64,000 nt of DNA from Oscillospiraceae bacterium (GTDB taxonomy: Bacteria > Bacillota > Clostridia > Oscillospirales > Ruminococcaceae). The notes beneath the pieces were generated by a model, which saw only the letters and a program-made list of their open reading frames with translations, searched no databases and was not told the DNA's origin. Location of the stretch: NCBI GenBank assembly GCA_031282245.1, contig JAITEB010000017.1:62001-126000 (forward strand), given 5' to 3'. The translations under genes and the position numbers were made by a program. This document shows, in pieces, positions 36,006 to 45,282 of this stretch (the first letter of the stretch is position 1; each line of letters starts with the position of its first letter).

Positions 36006-37409
36006 TTACGCAACCGGATGAACAAGCTTCTCATGGTCGGCGTGTTCGGAATCAATACCGTATTTTCTGTCGCGCCGCCTTTCAAAAAACTTGACGGCCG
36101 TATCGCCAAACTGCGCGTAGCTCAATACGTCTTCTTCCTGCTCAACCAAATTCAAAGGCAGTTCGCGCCTGAAACGGTCGATTTCGTCCGGAATCAAATC
36201 CGCCGGGCGGCAGGTGATAATCTTGTCGTCGCCAACAATCTTCTTTTTGAAGTCGTCGTCGATCGCGACGGGGGTTTGGCCGTATTCGCCTCGGACCATC
36301 GACCGGAACTCTTTTGTCACGCTCTTATAGCGTTCGCCCAGAATGACGTTGAGAGCGGCCTGAGAACCGACAATCTGCGAAGTCGGCGTGACAAGCGGGG
36401 GCATTCCGGAATCCTTGCGGACGCGCGGAACTTCCTCCAGCACTTCTTTGAGAAGGCCCGCTTTGCCCGCCTGCTTGAGCTGTGAAAGCAGGTTTGAAAG
36501 CATACCGCCGGGAATCTGATACATCAGAGCCTTTGGGTCAACCATCAGCAGCGACGGATCAAGAAGGCCGTTCTTGATATATTTTTCCCGCAGAACAACG
36601 ACATGTTCGCGGACTTTATTAAGCTTTTCCAAATCAAGCTCGGTGTCATAGGGCGTTTCTTTCAGAGTGGCTACAATCGCTTCTGTCGCGGGGTGAGAAG
36701 TGCCCAACGCAAGGGGGGAAATCGCCGTATCCAAAATATCAACCCCGGCTTCGACGGCTTTCAGTTCGGCCATAGCCGCAAGACCGGACGTGAAATGCGA
36801 ATGAAGCTGTATCGGCACTTTGATATTGGCCTTTAGCGCCCGCACCAAATCAAAAGCCGTGTAAGGCGTGAGCAGCGAGGCCATGTCTTTTATGCAGATG
36901 GAATCGACGCCCATGCTCTCAAGCTGCTTTGCATAGCGCACATAATATTCCAGCGTGAACACCTCGCCGGTCGTATAGGAAATCGCGCCCTGAACATGCG
37001 CGTCGCAGGCCTTGGCCGAACGCACGGCGGTCTCCAGATTGCGGGGGTCGTTGAGCGCGTCGAAAATGCGCAGTATGTCAATTCCGTTGTCAACCGACTT
37101 TTTTACAAAATAATCCACGACATCGTCGGCATAATGCCTGTAGCCAAGCATGTTCTGCCCGCGGAAAAGCATTTGCAGCTTTGTCTTGGGCATATGTTTC
37201 CTGATCGTTCTTAACCGTTCCCAGGGATCTTCGTCAAGGTAACGAAGGCACGCGTCATATGTCGCCCCGCCCCACGCCTCAACCGAATAGAAACCGACTT
37301 TGTCCAGGTCGGCCAGCATGGGGAGCATGTCCTCAGTGGTCATCCTTGTGGCAATCAGCGACTGGTGCGCGTCCCTTAAAACGGTTTCAGTAATTTTTAC
37401 TTTTGCCAT
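36006..37409 (-). CDS. Oxaloacetate/pyruvate carboxyltransferase (PycB/OadA type, no biotin domain)
   Basis: A 467-residue HMGL-like TIM barrel enzyme that moves carboxyl groups between biotin and pyruvate/oxaloacetate. TVLRDAHQSLIATRM and the lysine segment ICIKDMASLLTPYTA are family hallmarks; the metal-binding QLHSHFTSG is present. It ends after the carboxylase C-terminal domain, so biotin is supplied by the separate 124-residue carrier 40 bases upstream. This is the 5S-like part of a transcarboxylase or the alpha chain of a decarboxylase. Confidence 0.93.
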   Translation of the reverse strand: MAKVKITETVLRDAHQSLIATRMTTEDMLPMLADLDKVGFYSVEAWGGATYDACLRYLDEDPWERLRTIRKHMPKTKLQMLFRGQNMLGYRHYADDVVDYFVKKSVDNGIDILRIFDALNDPRNLETAVRSAKACDAHVQGAISYTTGEVFTLEYYVRYAKQLESMGVDSICIKDMASLLTPYTAFDLVRALKANIKVPIQLHSHFTSGLAAMAELKAVEAGVDILDTAISPLALGTSHPATEAIVATLKETPYDTELDLEKLNKVREHVVVLREKYIKNGLLDPSLLMVDPKALMYQIPGGMLSNLLSQLKQAGKAGLLKEVLEEVPRVRKDSGMPPLVTPTSQIVGSQAALNVILGERYKSVTKEFRSMVRGEYGQTPVAIDDDFKKKIVGDDKIITCRPADLIPDEIDRFRRELPLNLVEQEEDVLSYAQFGDTAVKFFERRRDRKYGIDSEHADHEKLVHPVA

Positions 37410-37449
37410 TTAGTATTTCAACCTCCATAAAAAAGGGATTTTTTGCTTT

Positions 37450-37824
37450 TCAGCCAAGGGAAACAAGCGGGCTGCCGGTGTCTACAGTGTCGCCGTTTTT
37501 GACCAAAACGGCGCTGACTGTGCCGTCCTGTGTGGCGACAATTTCGTTTTCCATTTTCATAGCCTCAAGGATAATCAGCACTTCGCCATACTTGACAACA
37601 TCCCCGGTCTTAACGCGGACATCCAGTATATTGCCAGGCATCGGGCTGTCAACGGTCACCCCGCCAGCGGCGGGCGGCGCGGGCGCGGATACGGCGCGTT
37701 CTTCAGCTTCTTCGGGAGCCGGCGCGGGCGCGCTGTAGGAAACAGGCGCACTCACGCCTTCGCCCAGCTCTTCAACATCAACCGTATATTTCCTGCCGTT
37801 AACTGTAACGGAATATCTTTTCAT
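37450..37824 (-). CDS. Biotin carboxyl carrier protein
   Basis: A 124-residue carrier. An N-terminal MKRYSVTVNGRKYTVDVEEL is followed by an Ala/Pro-rich linker (about residues 25-55) and a C-terminal biotinyl domain with the biotin lysine in EAMKMEN. Layout matches the gamma/1.3S subunits of methylmalonyl-CoA or glutaconyl-CoA decarboxylases and of transcarboxylase. It lies between the two carboxyltransferase genes and must serve both. Confidence 0.95.
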   Translation of the reverse strand: MKRYSVTVNGRKYTVDVEELGEGVSAPVSYSAPAPAPEEAEERAVSAPAPPAAGGVTVDSPMPGNILDVRVKTGDVVKYGEVLIILEAMKMENEIVATQDGTVSAVLVKNGDTVDTGSPLVSLG

Positions 37825-37895
37825 AAAAGATTTCTCAGCCTTTCTGTTTTTTTAATTTTTATTTAAAAATCGCTTCTCCCAAACAAAAAAGCGTA

Positions 37896-39323
37896 TTAAA
37901 GCGGGATGTTGCTGTGCTTTTTGGACATCAGATTGACGCGCTTGCCGGTCAGCATGTCAAGGGCGTTGGCGACGGCCTGCCTTGTCTCGGCCGGGTCGAT
38001 AACCCTGTCGATATAAGCCTTGGCCGCATAAACAAACGGTGAAGCGTCAGTGATTTTATACTCCGCCTCAACCTCTTCGCGGGATTTTGTGGAAGTGATC
38101 CTGTCCCCGGCGATAAAAGCAACGGCCGTCGAGGGCTGCAAAGCGGAAATAATCGCGCTTGGCCATGCGACGACTATATCGTGCCCCGCGCTCTTCCCGG
38201 CCAGGGCGACATATGCGCTGCCGTAAGCCTTGCCGGTTATAACCGCGATTTTCTGCGTTGTGGCGTGGGAATAAACATGCGCCAGCTTTGCCGCGTGCCG
38301 GAGCGAACCCGAAAGCTCGTCTTCCGACGACGGGCTGAAGCCGTCCGTGTTTACAAAAGTGATAACCGGGATAGAAAAGCTGTCCGCCAGATTTACATAA
38401 TAGGCAATCTTATTGCACTCGTCTATGCCCAGACTGCCGTCCGCGCCGACTATCAGCGCGTTTACGCCCAGAATAGTGGCGAAGCCGACTACGGCGTTTT
38501 CGCCGTAGTCTTTGCTCAGCCCGACAAAACTGTGCCTGTCCGCAATGTACTTGATCAGATTAGAAAAAGCGACGTTTTCGATATTTTCGCAGGCGCTTCT
38601 CAAAGCCTTGACCGCACCGGCCGGTTCAGCGTATTCAACGTCCGATACAGCGGAAAGATTGTTCTGCGGCAGACAGGCGACAAGGCGGCGCACTTTTGAT
38701 ATTGCTTCGTCCTCGCCGTCGGCCACAAGGTGAACGACGCCGGATTTTGCGGCATTCTCGGCGGTGCCCGCCCCGGGCGCGCCAAGGCCGTTGTTGTCGG
38801 CGATCCTTGGCGAATTCAGGAAAAATTCCGCGTCCCTGCTCATCACAATCAGATCGGCCCCGCAGGCCGCAACGGCGGCGGAACCCGCGCACGTCCCCAA
38901 AATAAGGGAAATCTGCGGCACCACGCCGGAAATCTTATTTGCGCTAAGTATCATCTCGCCATAAGCCGCCAAAGCCCCGGGCATGTCGTCCAAAAGCGCG
39001 CCGTTCGAGTCGTAAATCCCAATCACGGGAAGCCCGGTCATCGAAGCAAGTTCATAAACCTTTTTGATTTTTTTCGCATGGATAGCGTCAACCGCGCCGC
39101 TGTTAATCTCTATATCCTGGCTGAATATATAAGCGGCTGCTCCGTCGATAAGGCCGTAGCCTGTGACAACTCCCGCGCCTTCGCCGCTGGTTCTGGCAAA
39201 AGCGTCAAGTTCAACAAAAGTCCCTTCGTCAAAGAGCTTTGTTACCCTGCGTCTTGCGGGCGAATCGGAGCTGAGCGTTTTCAGGTTCCTGGACAACGCG
39301 TTAATCCTGCTCTCAGTGTCCAT
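37896..39323 (-). CDS. Acyl-CoA carboxyltransferase subunit (MmdA/12S type)
   Basis: A 475-residue carboxyltransferase with two crotonase-like halves: the first has GAGVVTGYGLIDGAAAYIF and GTCAGSAAVAACGADLIVM; the second has VITFVNTDGFSPSSEDE and GKAYGSAYVALAGKSAG. Relatives use propionyl-, acetyl- or glutaconyl-CoA. The N-terminal half is somewhat shorter than in typical propionyl-CoA carboxylase beta chains, so the acyl group cannot be fixed. First gene of the three-gene unit. Confidence 0.9.
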   Translation of the reverse strand: MDTESRINALSRNLKTLSSDSPARRRVTKLFDEGTFVELDAFARTSGEGAGVVTGYGLIDGAAAYIFSQDIEINSGAVDAIHAKKIKKVYELASMTGLPVIGIYDSNGALLDDMPGALAAYGEMILSANKISGVVPQISLILGTCAGSAAVAACGADLIVMSRDAEFFLNSPRIADNNGLGAPGAGTAENAAKSGVVHLVADGEDEAISKVRRLVACLPQNNLSAVSDVEYAEPAGAVKALRSACENIENVAFSNLIKYIADRHSFVGLSKDYGENAVVGFATILGVNALIVGADGSLGIDECNKIAYYVNLADSFSIPVITFVNTDGFSPSSEDELSGSLRHAAKLAHVYSHATTQKIAVITGKAYGSAYVALAGKSAGHDIVVAWPSAIISALQPSTAVAFIAGDRITSTKSREEVEAEYKITDASPFVYAAKAYIDRVIDPAETRQAVANALDMLTGKRVNLMSKKHSNIPL

Positions 39324-39464
39324 TTGAGTTCCTCCGTTTCAATTAATTGCTGCTTGCGCCCGTTTCCCGCCGTCACACGCGGGAGCATGGGCACATTAAG
39401 ATAAACTGTGCAACAGTGCGCCGCATCTTGCGGCAGGCTGTGATTTTATCAAACAATCAAATCA

Positions 39465-39493
39465 ATTATACACCATGATTTTGGCAATCACAA
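39465..39493 (-). promoter_or_regulatory. Promoter of the carboxyl-transfer operon
   Basis: Minus-strand TTGTGA (39488-39493), 17 bases, TATAAT (39465-39470). The leader of about 135 bases contains a small GCCGCA/TGCGGC hairpin near 39421-39436. Confidence 0.65.
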
Positions 39494-39587
39494 GAGATTT
39501 TTTAAATTTCTTATCGGTTTCGACTTTTTTTGCTTCTTTTTTTGAGAATTTGCGCTTATTCGTGTTTGCCGGGCCTTTTCCGCAGGA

Positions 39588-40379
39588 TCACGCCTGCGAA
39601 TCCAGGCTTTTTTTGATAAGCTCTTTTAATTTATATTCCATGTCTGCAAAATTCCCGGTTTCAGTCCATGCGCGTATTATCAGGTTAAGGCTGTCCGCCG
39701 TAAAAGATTCCACCAGAATATTCGGCGCGGGCTCCTCCAGGATCCCCTCGCAGGACGAAATAAGCGCGCCAAGCCGCGCCCTGCTTTCGTCGAAACCTTT
39801 TGCGGGAAGCGTCAGGTTAAATTCGACAAGGCGCTTGCTCCCGGCGGAATAGTTAATCACGATTGCGCGGGAAGCGGTCGCGTTTGGAATAAAAATCTGT
39901 TTGTTGTCGTTGGTGCTCAATTGGACATACATAAGGGTGATTTTCCTGACTGTGCCGACTTGTCCGCTGATACTAACATAGTCGCCCAGGTTAAAGCGCC
40001 TGCTGCCCAGCATGAAAAGCCCGCTGACAATATCCGTCGCGTCGTCTTTCAGGGACAGGGAAAGCGCTACGCCGAAGCTGCCGATAATCGCTGCCCAGGT
40101 GCCGTCCCCGCCTATGCCGAGAATATTCGCCAGCAGCGCTGCCAGCAAAAATTGCAGGCCGATTTTTACAATCTGCGTGATGACCCTGTGCAGGCTCGCG
40201 TCAATAGCTGTTTTGACAATAAGCTTTTTTATCGCCTTTGCCAGCAGGCTGATCAGCGCAAAGCCAAGCGCGCCGATAATCAGCGCTTCCAGAAGCGTGG
40301 GGGCAAATGCCGCGGCCTGTGCCCAAAATTGCTGCGCCCAATTCTGCGTTACAAGCAGTTGTGTTTCTACGCCGTCCAT
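39588..40379 (-). CDS. Small-conductance mechanosensitive channel (MscS family)
   Basis: A 263-residue MscS. Three hydrophobic helices are followed by the pore-lining and beta-domain segments SFGVALSLSLKDDATDIVSG, RRFNLGDYVSISGQVGTV and IFIPNATASRAIVINYS. Such channels open on osmotic downshock to release solutes. Size matches the minimal E. coli type. The gene is monocistronic. Confidence 0.94.
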   Translation of the reverse strand: MDGVETQLLVTQNWAQQFWAQAAAFAPTLLEALIIGALGFALISLLAKAIKKLIVKTAIDASLHRVITQIVKIGLQFLLAALLANILGIGGDGTWAAIIGSFGVALSLSLKDDATDIVSGLFMLGSRRFNLGDYVSISGQVGTVRKITLMYVQLSTNDNKQIFIPNATASRAIVINYSAGSKRLVEFNLTLPAKGFDESRARLGALISSCEGILEEPAPNILVESFTADSLNLIIRAWTETGNFADMEYKLKELIKKSLDSQA

Positions 40380-40616
40380 AAATTTTTGATTCTCCTTTAA
40401 TATTCAAATTCGTTTTGGATTACGGTTTTAATATTTGCAGGCGCGTGATGCGTCCGTTTTTTTGTATTTATACTATTATATAACAGCTGCGCTTTTTTCG
40501 CAATGTCCGGTTATATTTTTTAGCCGCATTATCCAGGATAATTTACTCTCCCTCAAAAATTCCTCCAGTCAACTGCTTACCCCCCTCATAAGTTCTCTCT
40601 GGGCCTTATAATATCA

Positions 40617-40650
40617 AAAGGGGGGCGGAATTTTTTCCGCTCCCCCCTTT
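40617..40650 (-). terminator. Terminator after the phosphohexomutase gene
   Basis: A GC-rich hairpin (AAAAGGGGG with CCCCCTTTT and an inner GGAA/TTCC) just after the phosphohexomutase stop codon on the minus strand. Between it and the mscS start (about 40380-40616) I see no gene. Confidence 0.8.
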
Positions 40651-40656
40651 TATCTT

Positions 40657-42081
40657 TTACAGCCCAAGAAACTTGCACAAAACTTCCGAAGTTTCCTCGG
40701 CTTCTTTCATTGTGGGCATTTCGCAGAAAACCCTGATAAGCGGCTCGGTTCCGGAAAAACGCCCGATAATCCAGCCGCCGTTTGTGAAATAGACTTTGCA
40801 GCCGTCATCATAAGAGACCCTGTCAATTTCAAGACCCGGGAACTCCGGCAAAAGTCTGTCCTCCAGCAGGATTTTTGTCATTTCGGTCCTGCGCTCGGCG
40901 GAGAAAGAAAAGTCGTTTTCTTTCATCTCACACGCGCCGTACTTATTTTCGATTTCGTTATAAATCTCCGAAAGCCTGCGCCCGGTGATGGCAAGCATCT
41001 CCACCAGAAGCGCGGCGGCATAAATGCCGTCCTTGCCCTGTATATGCCCGCGAACCGTCAGCCCGCCGGAGGATTCCCCGCCGATAACGGCGTTTGTCTC
41101 GGTCATCTTTGAAGAAACATGCTTAAATCCCACCGGCACTTCATAACAGGTTTCGCCAAAGTCTTTCGCAATGCGGTCAAGCATGTGCGTCGTAGCTATG
41201 TTTCTCACAACGGAACCGTGCCAGCCTTTATTTTTCAGCAGGTAATAATACAGTATAACAAGAATCTTGTTTGGGTGAAGGAACTCGCACTTGTCGTCAA
41301 TGACGCCAAGCCTGTCCGCGTCTCCGTCTGTGGCAAGCCCGATGTCGCAGCCGTGCTCCTCAACATAATTGATAAGTCCCGCAAGGGTTTTGACGTTCGG
41401 CGCGGGAAGCCGGCCGCCGAAAAGCGCGTCGCGCCGCTCGTTTATAACGTCAACGTCACAGCGGGCAGTCAAAAGCACTGTCTGAAGAGCCGTCTTTGAA
41501 ACGCCAAACATAGGGTCAACCGCCACTTTAAGATTCTTGCTTCTGATTGCGTCGACATTGATAGAATGCAGAATGCTGTCCACGTATTCGTTCATGGGCT
41601 TAATAATTTCTATATAGCCCTTTCTCAAACCTTCTTCGTAGGGCATTGACGGCGGAATCCCAATTTCCCCGGTTTCTATTTTAGCAATAACGCCTTCAAG
41701 AGCTTTTGTGAAATTCTCGTCCGCGTCCCGGCCGCCTTTCATGAAGACTTTAATGCCGTTGTAGACTGCCGGGTTGTGGCTGGCGGTTATCGCCATGCCG
41801 TAATACGTGCGGTACCCCTTCACCGCGAACATAATGAGCGGCGTCGGGGCTTCGCGGTTGATAATGCGGACGTTAATACCATAGCCTGCAAAAACCTCCG
41901 CGACCCACTGTGCGGCAAGCTCTGACAGAAAGCGCCTGTCATAGCCGATAATAAAGCCGTTGCCCGCTTCGTTGTTTTCTTTCATGTGGTGCGCAAGCGC
42001 CGCCGAAAGAAGCCTTACGTTGTCTTTGGTGAATTCGTCGCCGATAATGGCCCTCCAGCCGCCTGTTCCAAAATGTATCAT
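40657..42081 (-). CDS. Phosphohexomutase (phosphoglucomutase/phosphomannomutase family)
   Basis: A 474-residue alpha-D-phosphohexomutase. All four domain signatures are present: FGTGGWRAIIG, the phosphoserine loop TASHNPAVYNG, the metal loop DGDADRLGV, the sugar-binding GGESSGGL and the C-terminal phosphate loop RFSGTEPLIRV. It interconverts hexose-1- and hexose-6-phosphates. It follows the GH94 phosphorylase by 79 bases on the same strand, so it may process the sugar-1-phosphate that enzyme releases; specificity for glucose or N-acetylglucosamine is not readable. Confidence 0.92.
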   Translation of the reverse strand: MIHFGTGGWRAIIGDEFTKDNVRLLSAALAHHMKENNEAGNGFIIGYDRRFLSELAAQWVAEVFAGYGINVRIINREAPTPLIMFAVKGYRTYYGMAITASHNPAVYNGIKVFMKGGRDADENFTKALEGVIAKIETGEIGIPPSMPYEEGLRKGYIEIIKPMNEYVDSILHSINVDAIRSKNLKVAVDPMFGVSKTALQTVLLTARCDVDVINERRDALFGGRLPAPNVKTLAGLINYVEEHGCDIGLATDGDADRLGVIDDKCEFLHPNKILVILYYYLLKNKGWHGSVVRNIATTHMLDRIAKDFGETCYEVPVGFKHVSSKMTETNAVIGGESSGGLTVRGHIQGKDGIYAAALLVEMLAITGRRLSEIYNEIENKYGACEMKENDFSFSAERRTEMTKILLEDRLLPEFPGLEIDRVSYDDGCKVYFTNGGWIIGRFSGTEPLIRVFCEMPTMKEAEETSEVLCKFLGL

Positions 42082-42160
42082 TCTTGATTTCTCTCCCTTG
42101 AGTTTATGCGAACTGCCTGCCAGGTTTTCCGGATATAAGCGAAACCGTCTCCGGTTCTAC

Positions 42161-44551
42161 TTAGCCCATAATGATTTTTATCTCATGAACCGTCCCCGGC
42201 TCCTGAACGCCGATTTTATCCGTTTTCTCTCCGTCCAGATAAAGCCCGGCAACGCCTTTGCAGACATGCTGGGGATTTTCGACCGTTATATTATAAAGCG
42301 CCCCGCGCCATTCCCGGCTCGCGGTAAAGCCGTCCCAATCACTGGGAATGCATGGATCTATAACAAGCCTGTCAAAATCCGGCCGGACGCCGACGATATA
42401 ATGGCTTGCCGCAAAGTAGGCCCAGCCGCCGCTGCCGGTCATGAACGGGTGGTTTGCCCGGCCGAAAGCCGTATGCTCCGGACCCATGATAAACTGGCAG
42501 TATGAGTACGGCTCCGCCCGGCGGGTCTCTATAATATCGTTCTGGTTATATGGCAGAAGCGCGTCATAGAAGCGCATAAGCCTGTCGCCCCCGCCAAGTT
42601 TGGCTTCTGCGCACCAGACCCAAGGGTTCGGGTGGGAGAAAATCGCGCCGTTTTCTTTTATGCCCGGATAAACCTTTGTGACAAAGCCTATCTCGTCATC
42701 AGGGACTGTGTAAGAAGGCGCGTTTAGCACAATGCCATAAGGCGTGTAAAGATATTTGTCGATCGAATCCATGGCCGCAAGCGCCCTTTCGCCTTCGGCA
42801 ACCCCGGAAAGCACAGCCCATGCGTTGCTTTCAAGGTGAATTTTGCCTTCCGCGTCGGCCTTAGTGCCGATTTTGCGCCCTGAAGCGGTAATCCCGCGGA
42901 TATACCATTCGCCGTCCCAGAGATTATCCTCGCAAGCCTTTTTAACTTTCTCGGCGATGGCCTCGTATTTGGCGGCGTCGCTCTCGTGGCCCGTAAACCT
43001 TGCAATCCCCAGGAAATTTTGGATTGCCCAGTAATGCAGAAAAGAAACCATTGCGCTTTCGCCGCCGCCCAGGTTCAGGCAGTCGTTCCAGTCGGCGCGC
43101 AGACCTTTGCAGATTCCCGTCTCGCCAACCTGCTCGGCCGAAAAGTCAAGTATTTTCGTCAGGTGCTCATAAACGGTGCCTTTGCCGCCGTCGGCATAAG
43201 TGACAATCTCGTCGAGCAGGGAGACCTCGCCGGTCTCTCGGATAAATTCCGCAACGGTGGAAACAAGCCACAGCGCGTCGTCGGAACAGGCGTCGTTTAC
43301 GCCGTGAATATTAGAGTTTGACCGCGTGTCCGGAACAATAGTGGGCGATTTAAAGCCCTCGTCTTTTTTTTCTTCCGGGTCGAACCATTCCGGCTGGAAC
43401 AAATGCAGCCCATAGCCCATAGAAGTAAGCCCGCGCAGAAGCTCAATAATGCGCTGGCGGCACTTTTGCGGATTGGAGTGAATAACAGTCATTGCGTCCT
43501 GGGAGGTGTCGCGGTAGCCCAATCCGGTTCTGCCCCCCACCTCTATAAAAGAGGCGAAGCGGGAGAACATAATATTCACTTCCGCCTGATACAAATTCCA
43601 GATATTAAGCGACGTGTTTAAGCCTTCGCTGGGGGTGTTCACCTGGAGCTTTGAGCATTTCTTGTCCCAAAACGCGGCCAAATCCGCAAAAGCTTTGTCT
43701 ATATTTTCATGATTTGAGTATTTTTCTCTATACGGCGCGGCTTCTTCGGCCCTGCCTTCGCCAAGCATAAAACACAGACGAATGTCTTTGCCGGGCTGAA
43801 TTTCCAGATTTTTCCGCAAAACGGCGCAATGGTTGCCGCCCTTTTCAAAGCTCCCGGCGCATTCGCCTTTCTCCAGCGCGGCAGGGCTGCGCTCGTCATG
43901 ATAAAAGCCCAAAAACTGATCGCGCAGGCAGTCAAAGCCATCCGGCCTAAAATCCGATGCGAACCATTGGAACGCGCCCGGCTCATAGAAAAGCTCAAGC
44001 TGGATAACGCCGTCATGATAGCTTGAACCGGCGGAATAAAGGCTCATCTGGAAATTCTGGTTGTCCATGTCTATAAAGTGATAAGAAAATTCCAGATAAG
44101 AATAGACGCTGAGTTTGCGGGTTTTGTCGCTTTTGTTTTTAAGAGCGACATCCCAAAGCTCAATCGGCTCGCCCAAGGGAATAAAAATCGTCTGCGACGC
44201 TTCTATGCCTTTATAATCGCTCTCAAATTTAGTATAAGAAAGCCCGTGACGGCAGACATATTTTGCCTTGTCAAGCGGTTTTGCCACAGGCTGCCACGAC
44301 ACGCTCCAGAATTCTCCGGTGTCGTCGTCGCGGATATAGACAAAATGTCCGGGCATGTCGATCGGGGCATTCGGGCGAAAGCGCGTCACGCGGTGGTTCT
44401 GGGGCGACTTATAGAAAGTATAGCCCCCGCCCGCCTGGCTCAATACTGTGCACATATCGTTCACGCCTATATAATTTGTCCACGGAAAGGGGGTGTTCAC
44501 CCTGTCTATAACATATTCGCGCCTGTCATTGTCAAAATATCCATATTTCAT
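42161..44551 (-). CDS. GH94 phosphorylase, N,N-diacetylchitobiose phosphorylase-like
   Basis: A 796-residue glycoside phosphorylase of family GH94. The start MKYGYFDNDRREYVIDRV, the central GGRTGLGYRDTSQDAM and the catalytic LRADWNDCLNLGGGESAMV (acid Asp in the DWND motif) are present. YRDTSQDA and LGGGESAMVSF fit remembered chitobiose phosphorylase better than cellobiose phosphorylase, so the likely reaction is chitobiose plus phosphate to N-acetylglucosamine and its 1-phosphate. There is no signal peptide, so the disaccharide must be imported. No sugar transporter is next to it. Confidence 0.9.
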   Translation of the reverse strand: MKYGYFDNDRREYVIDRVNTPFPWTNYIGVNDMCTVLSQAGGGYTFYKSPQNHRVTRFRPNAPIDMPGHFVYIRDDDTGEFWSVSWQPVAKPLDKAKYVCRHGLSYTKFESDYKGIEASQTIFIPLGEPIELWDVALKNKSDKTRKLSVYSYLEFSYHFIDMDNQNFQMSLYSAGSSYHDGVIQLELFYEPGAFQWFASDFRPDGFDCLRDQFLGFYHDERSPAALEKGECAGSFEKGGNHCAVLRKNLEIQPGKDIRLCFMLGEGRAEEAAPYREKYSNHENIDKAFADLAAFWDKKCSKLQVNTPSEGLNTSLNIWNLYQAEVNIMFSRFASFIEVGGRTGLGYRDTSQDAMTVIHSNPQKCRQRIIELLRGLTSMGYGLHLFQPEWFDPEEKKDEGFKSPTIVPDTRSNSNIHGVNDACSDDALWLVSTVAEFIRETGEVSLLDEIVTYADGGKGTVYEHLTKILDFSAEQVGETGICKGLRADWNDCLNLGGGESAMVSFLHYWAIQNFLGIARFTGHESDAAKYEAIAEKVKKACEDNLWDGEWYIRGITASGRKIGTKADAEGKIHLESNAWAVLSGVAEGERALAAMDSIDKYLYTPYGIVLNAPSYTVPDDEIGFVTKVYPGIKENGAIFSHPNPWVWCAEAKLGGGDRLMRFYDALLPYNQNDIIETRRAEPYSYCQFIMGPEHTAFGRANHPFMTGSGGWAYFAASHYIVGVRPDFDRLVIDPCIPSDWDGFTASREWRGALYNITVENPQHVCKGVAGLYLDGEKTDKIGVQEPGTVHEIKIIMG

Positions 44552-44907
44552 AAGTACTTTTCATAACCTTTCAAGCAAATATTTTTGTGCATACAGCAAA
44601 AATTATAAAGCAAATCCGCAAGTTATAACATGCACTGTCTTGTGAATAATTGAGCGCGCTTGTGGTTCTGGGTTTCTGCGGATCTGTCTATAAGCCGCGC
44701 TGGAATTTCTATATCTGTAAGACAATTATATCACCAGTTGTTAATAAAAAAAAATTTGATAAGATTAATTTTTTCCGGAAATTTTTAAAAATAAAGCTTG
44801 ACAGATCCGGAATTATATATTATTGTAATATCAGTACTAAATCAAATAATACACATAGAGTGACTAGTGCGATTTTATAAATTAATATCAGGAAGGAGGA
44901 ATTTGCC
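44552..44907. other. Divergent control region between the GH94 gene and gntR
   Basis: About 350 AT-rich bases. On the minus strand TATAAT (44725-44730) with extended TGA gives a plausible GH94 promoter and a leader of about 165 bases; a second TATAAT lies nearer the gene at 44602-44607. On the plus strand the gntR promoter is at 44798-44826. No gene or known riboswitch is seen. Confidence 0.5.
44798..44826 (+). promoter_or_regulatory. Promoter of the gntR-ABC operon
   Basis: TTGACA (44798-44803), a 17-base spacer and TATTGT (44821-44826). Palindrome-like AGTACT (44833) and ACTAGT (44863) elements downstream could be operator half-sites. Confidence 0.6.
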
Positions 44908-45282
44908 ATGCTTAGCCTGGATTTCACCAGCAGGGAGCCGATATACGAGCAGCTTAAAAATAAAATAATAAAACTGTCCGCGTCCGGGGTGCTTGCCCCA
45001 AATGAAAAGCTTCCGTCAGTGAGAAACCTTGCAAAGGAGCTTTTGGTGAATCCGAACACAGTTCAAAAAGCTTATCAGGATTTGGAACGGGAGGGCGTTA
45101 TATACTCCGTTCCCGGGCGGGGAAGCTTTGTCAGCGAGGGGATAGGGGAAAATGAGAGAGTTCTGGAGAACGCCCGGCGGGCGCTTAGCGCGGCGGCGCG
45201 GGGATGCCGCTCGGTTCGCATACGGCTGGAGGACGCTTTGGAACTTGTCAAAAAAGTTTACAGGGAGGATGAGAGGATATGA
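44908..45282 (+). CDS. GntR-family repressor, YtrA subfamily
   Basis: A 124-residue regulator: an N-terminal GntR winged helix (EPIYEQLKNKIIKL, PSVRNLAKELLVNPNTVQKA, GVIYSVPGRGSFV) and only a short C-terminal dimerisation tail, typical of YtrA. YtrA-type repressors control the adjacent ABC transporter and often respond to cell-envelope stress. A GGAGG site precedes ATG 44908. The stop overlaps the ABC ATPase start by four bases (ATGA). Confidence 0.93.
   Translation: MLSLDFTSREPIYEQLKNKIIKLSASGVLAPNEKLPSVRNLAKELLVNPNTVQKAYQDLEREGVIYSVPGRGSFVSEGIGENERVLENARRALSAAARGCRSVRIRLEDALELVKKVYREDERI

Noticed and set aside
37896..39323. Assignment as the acetyl-CoA carboxylase beta chain of fatty acid synthesis
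   Set aside because: The neighbours are a decarboxylase-type carrier and an oxaloacetate-type carboxyltransferase, not accB/accC/accA.
42161..44551. Assignment as cellobiose phosphorylase
   Set aside because: The YRDTSQDA and LGGGESAMVSF segments agree better with chitobiose phosphorylase; only an assay can settle it.
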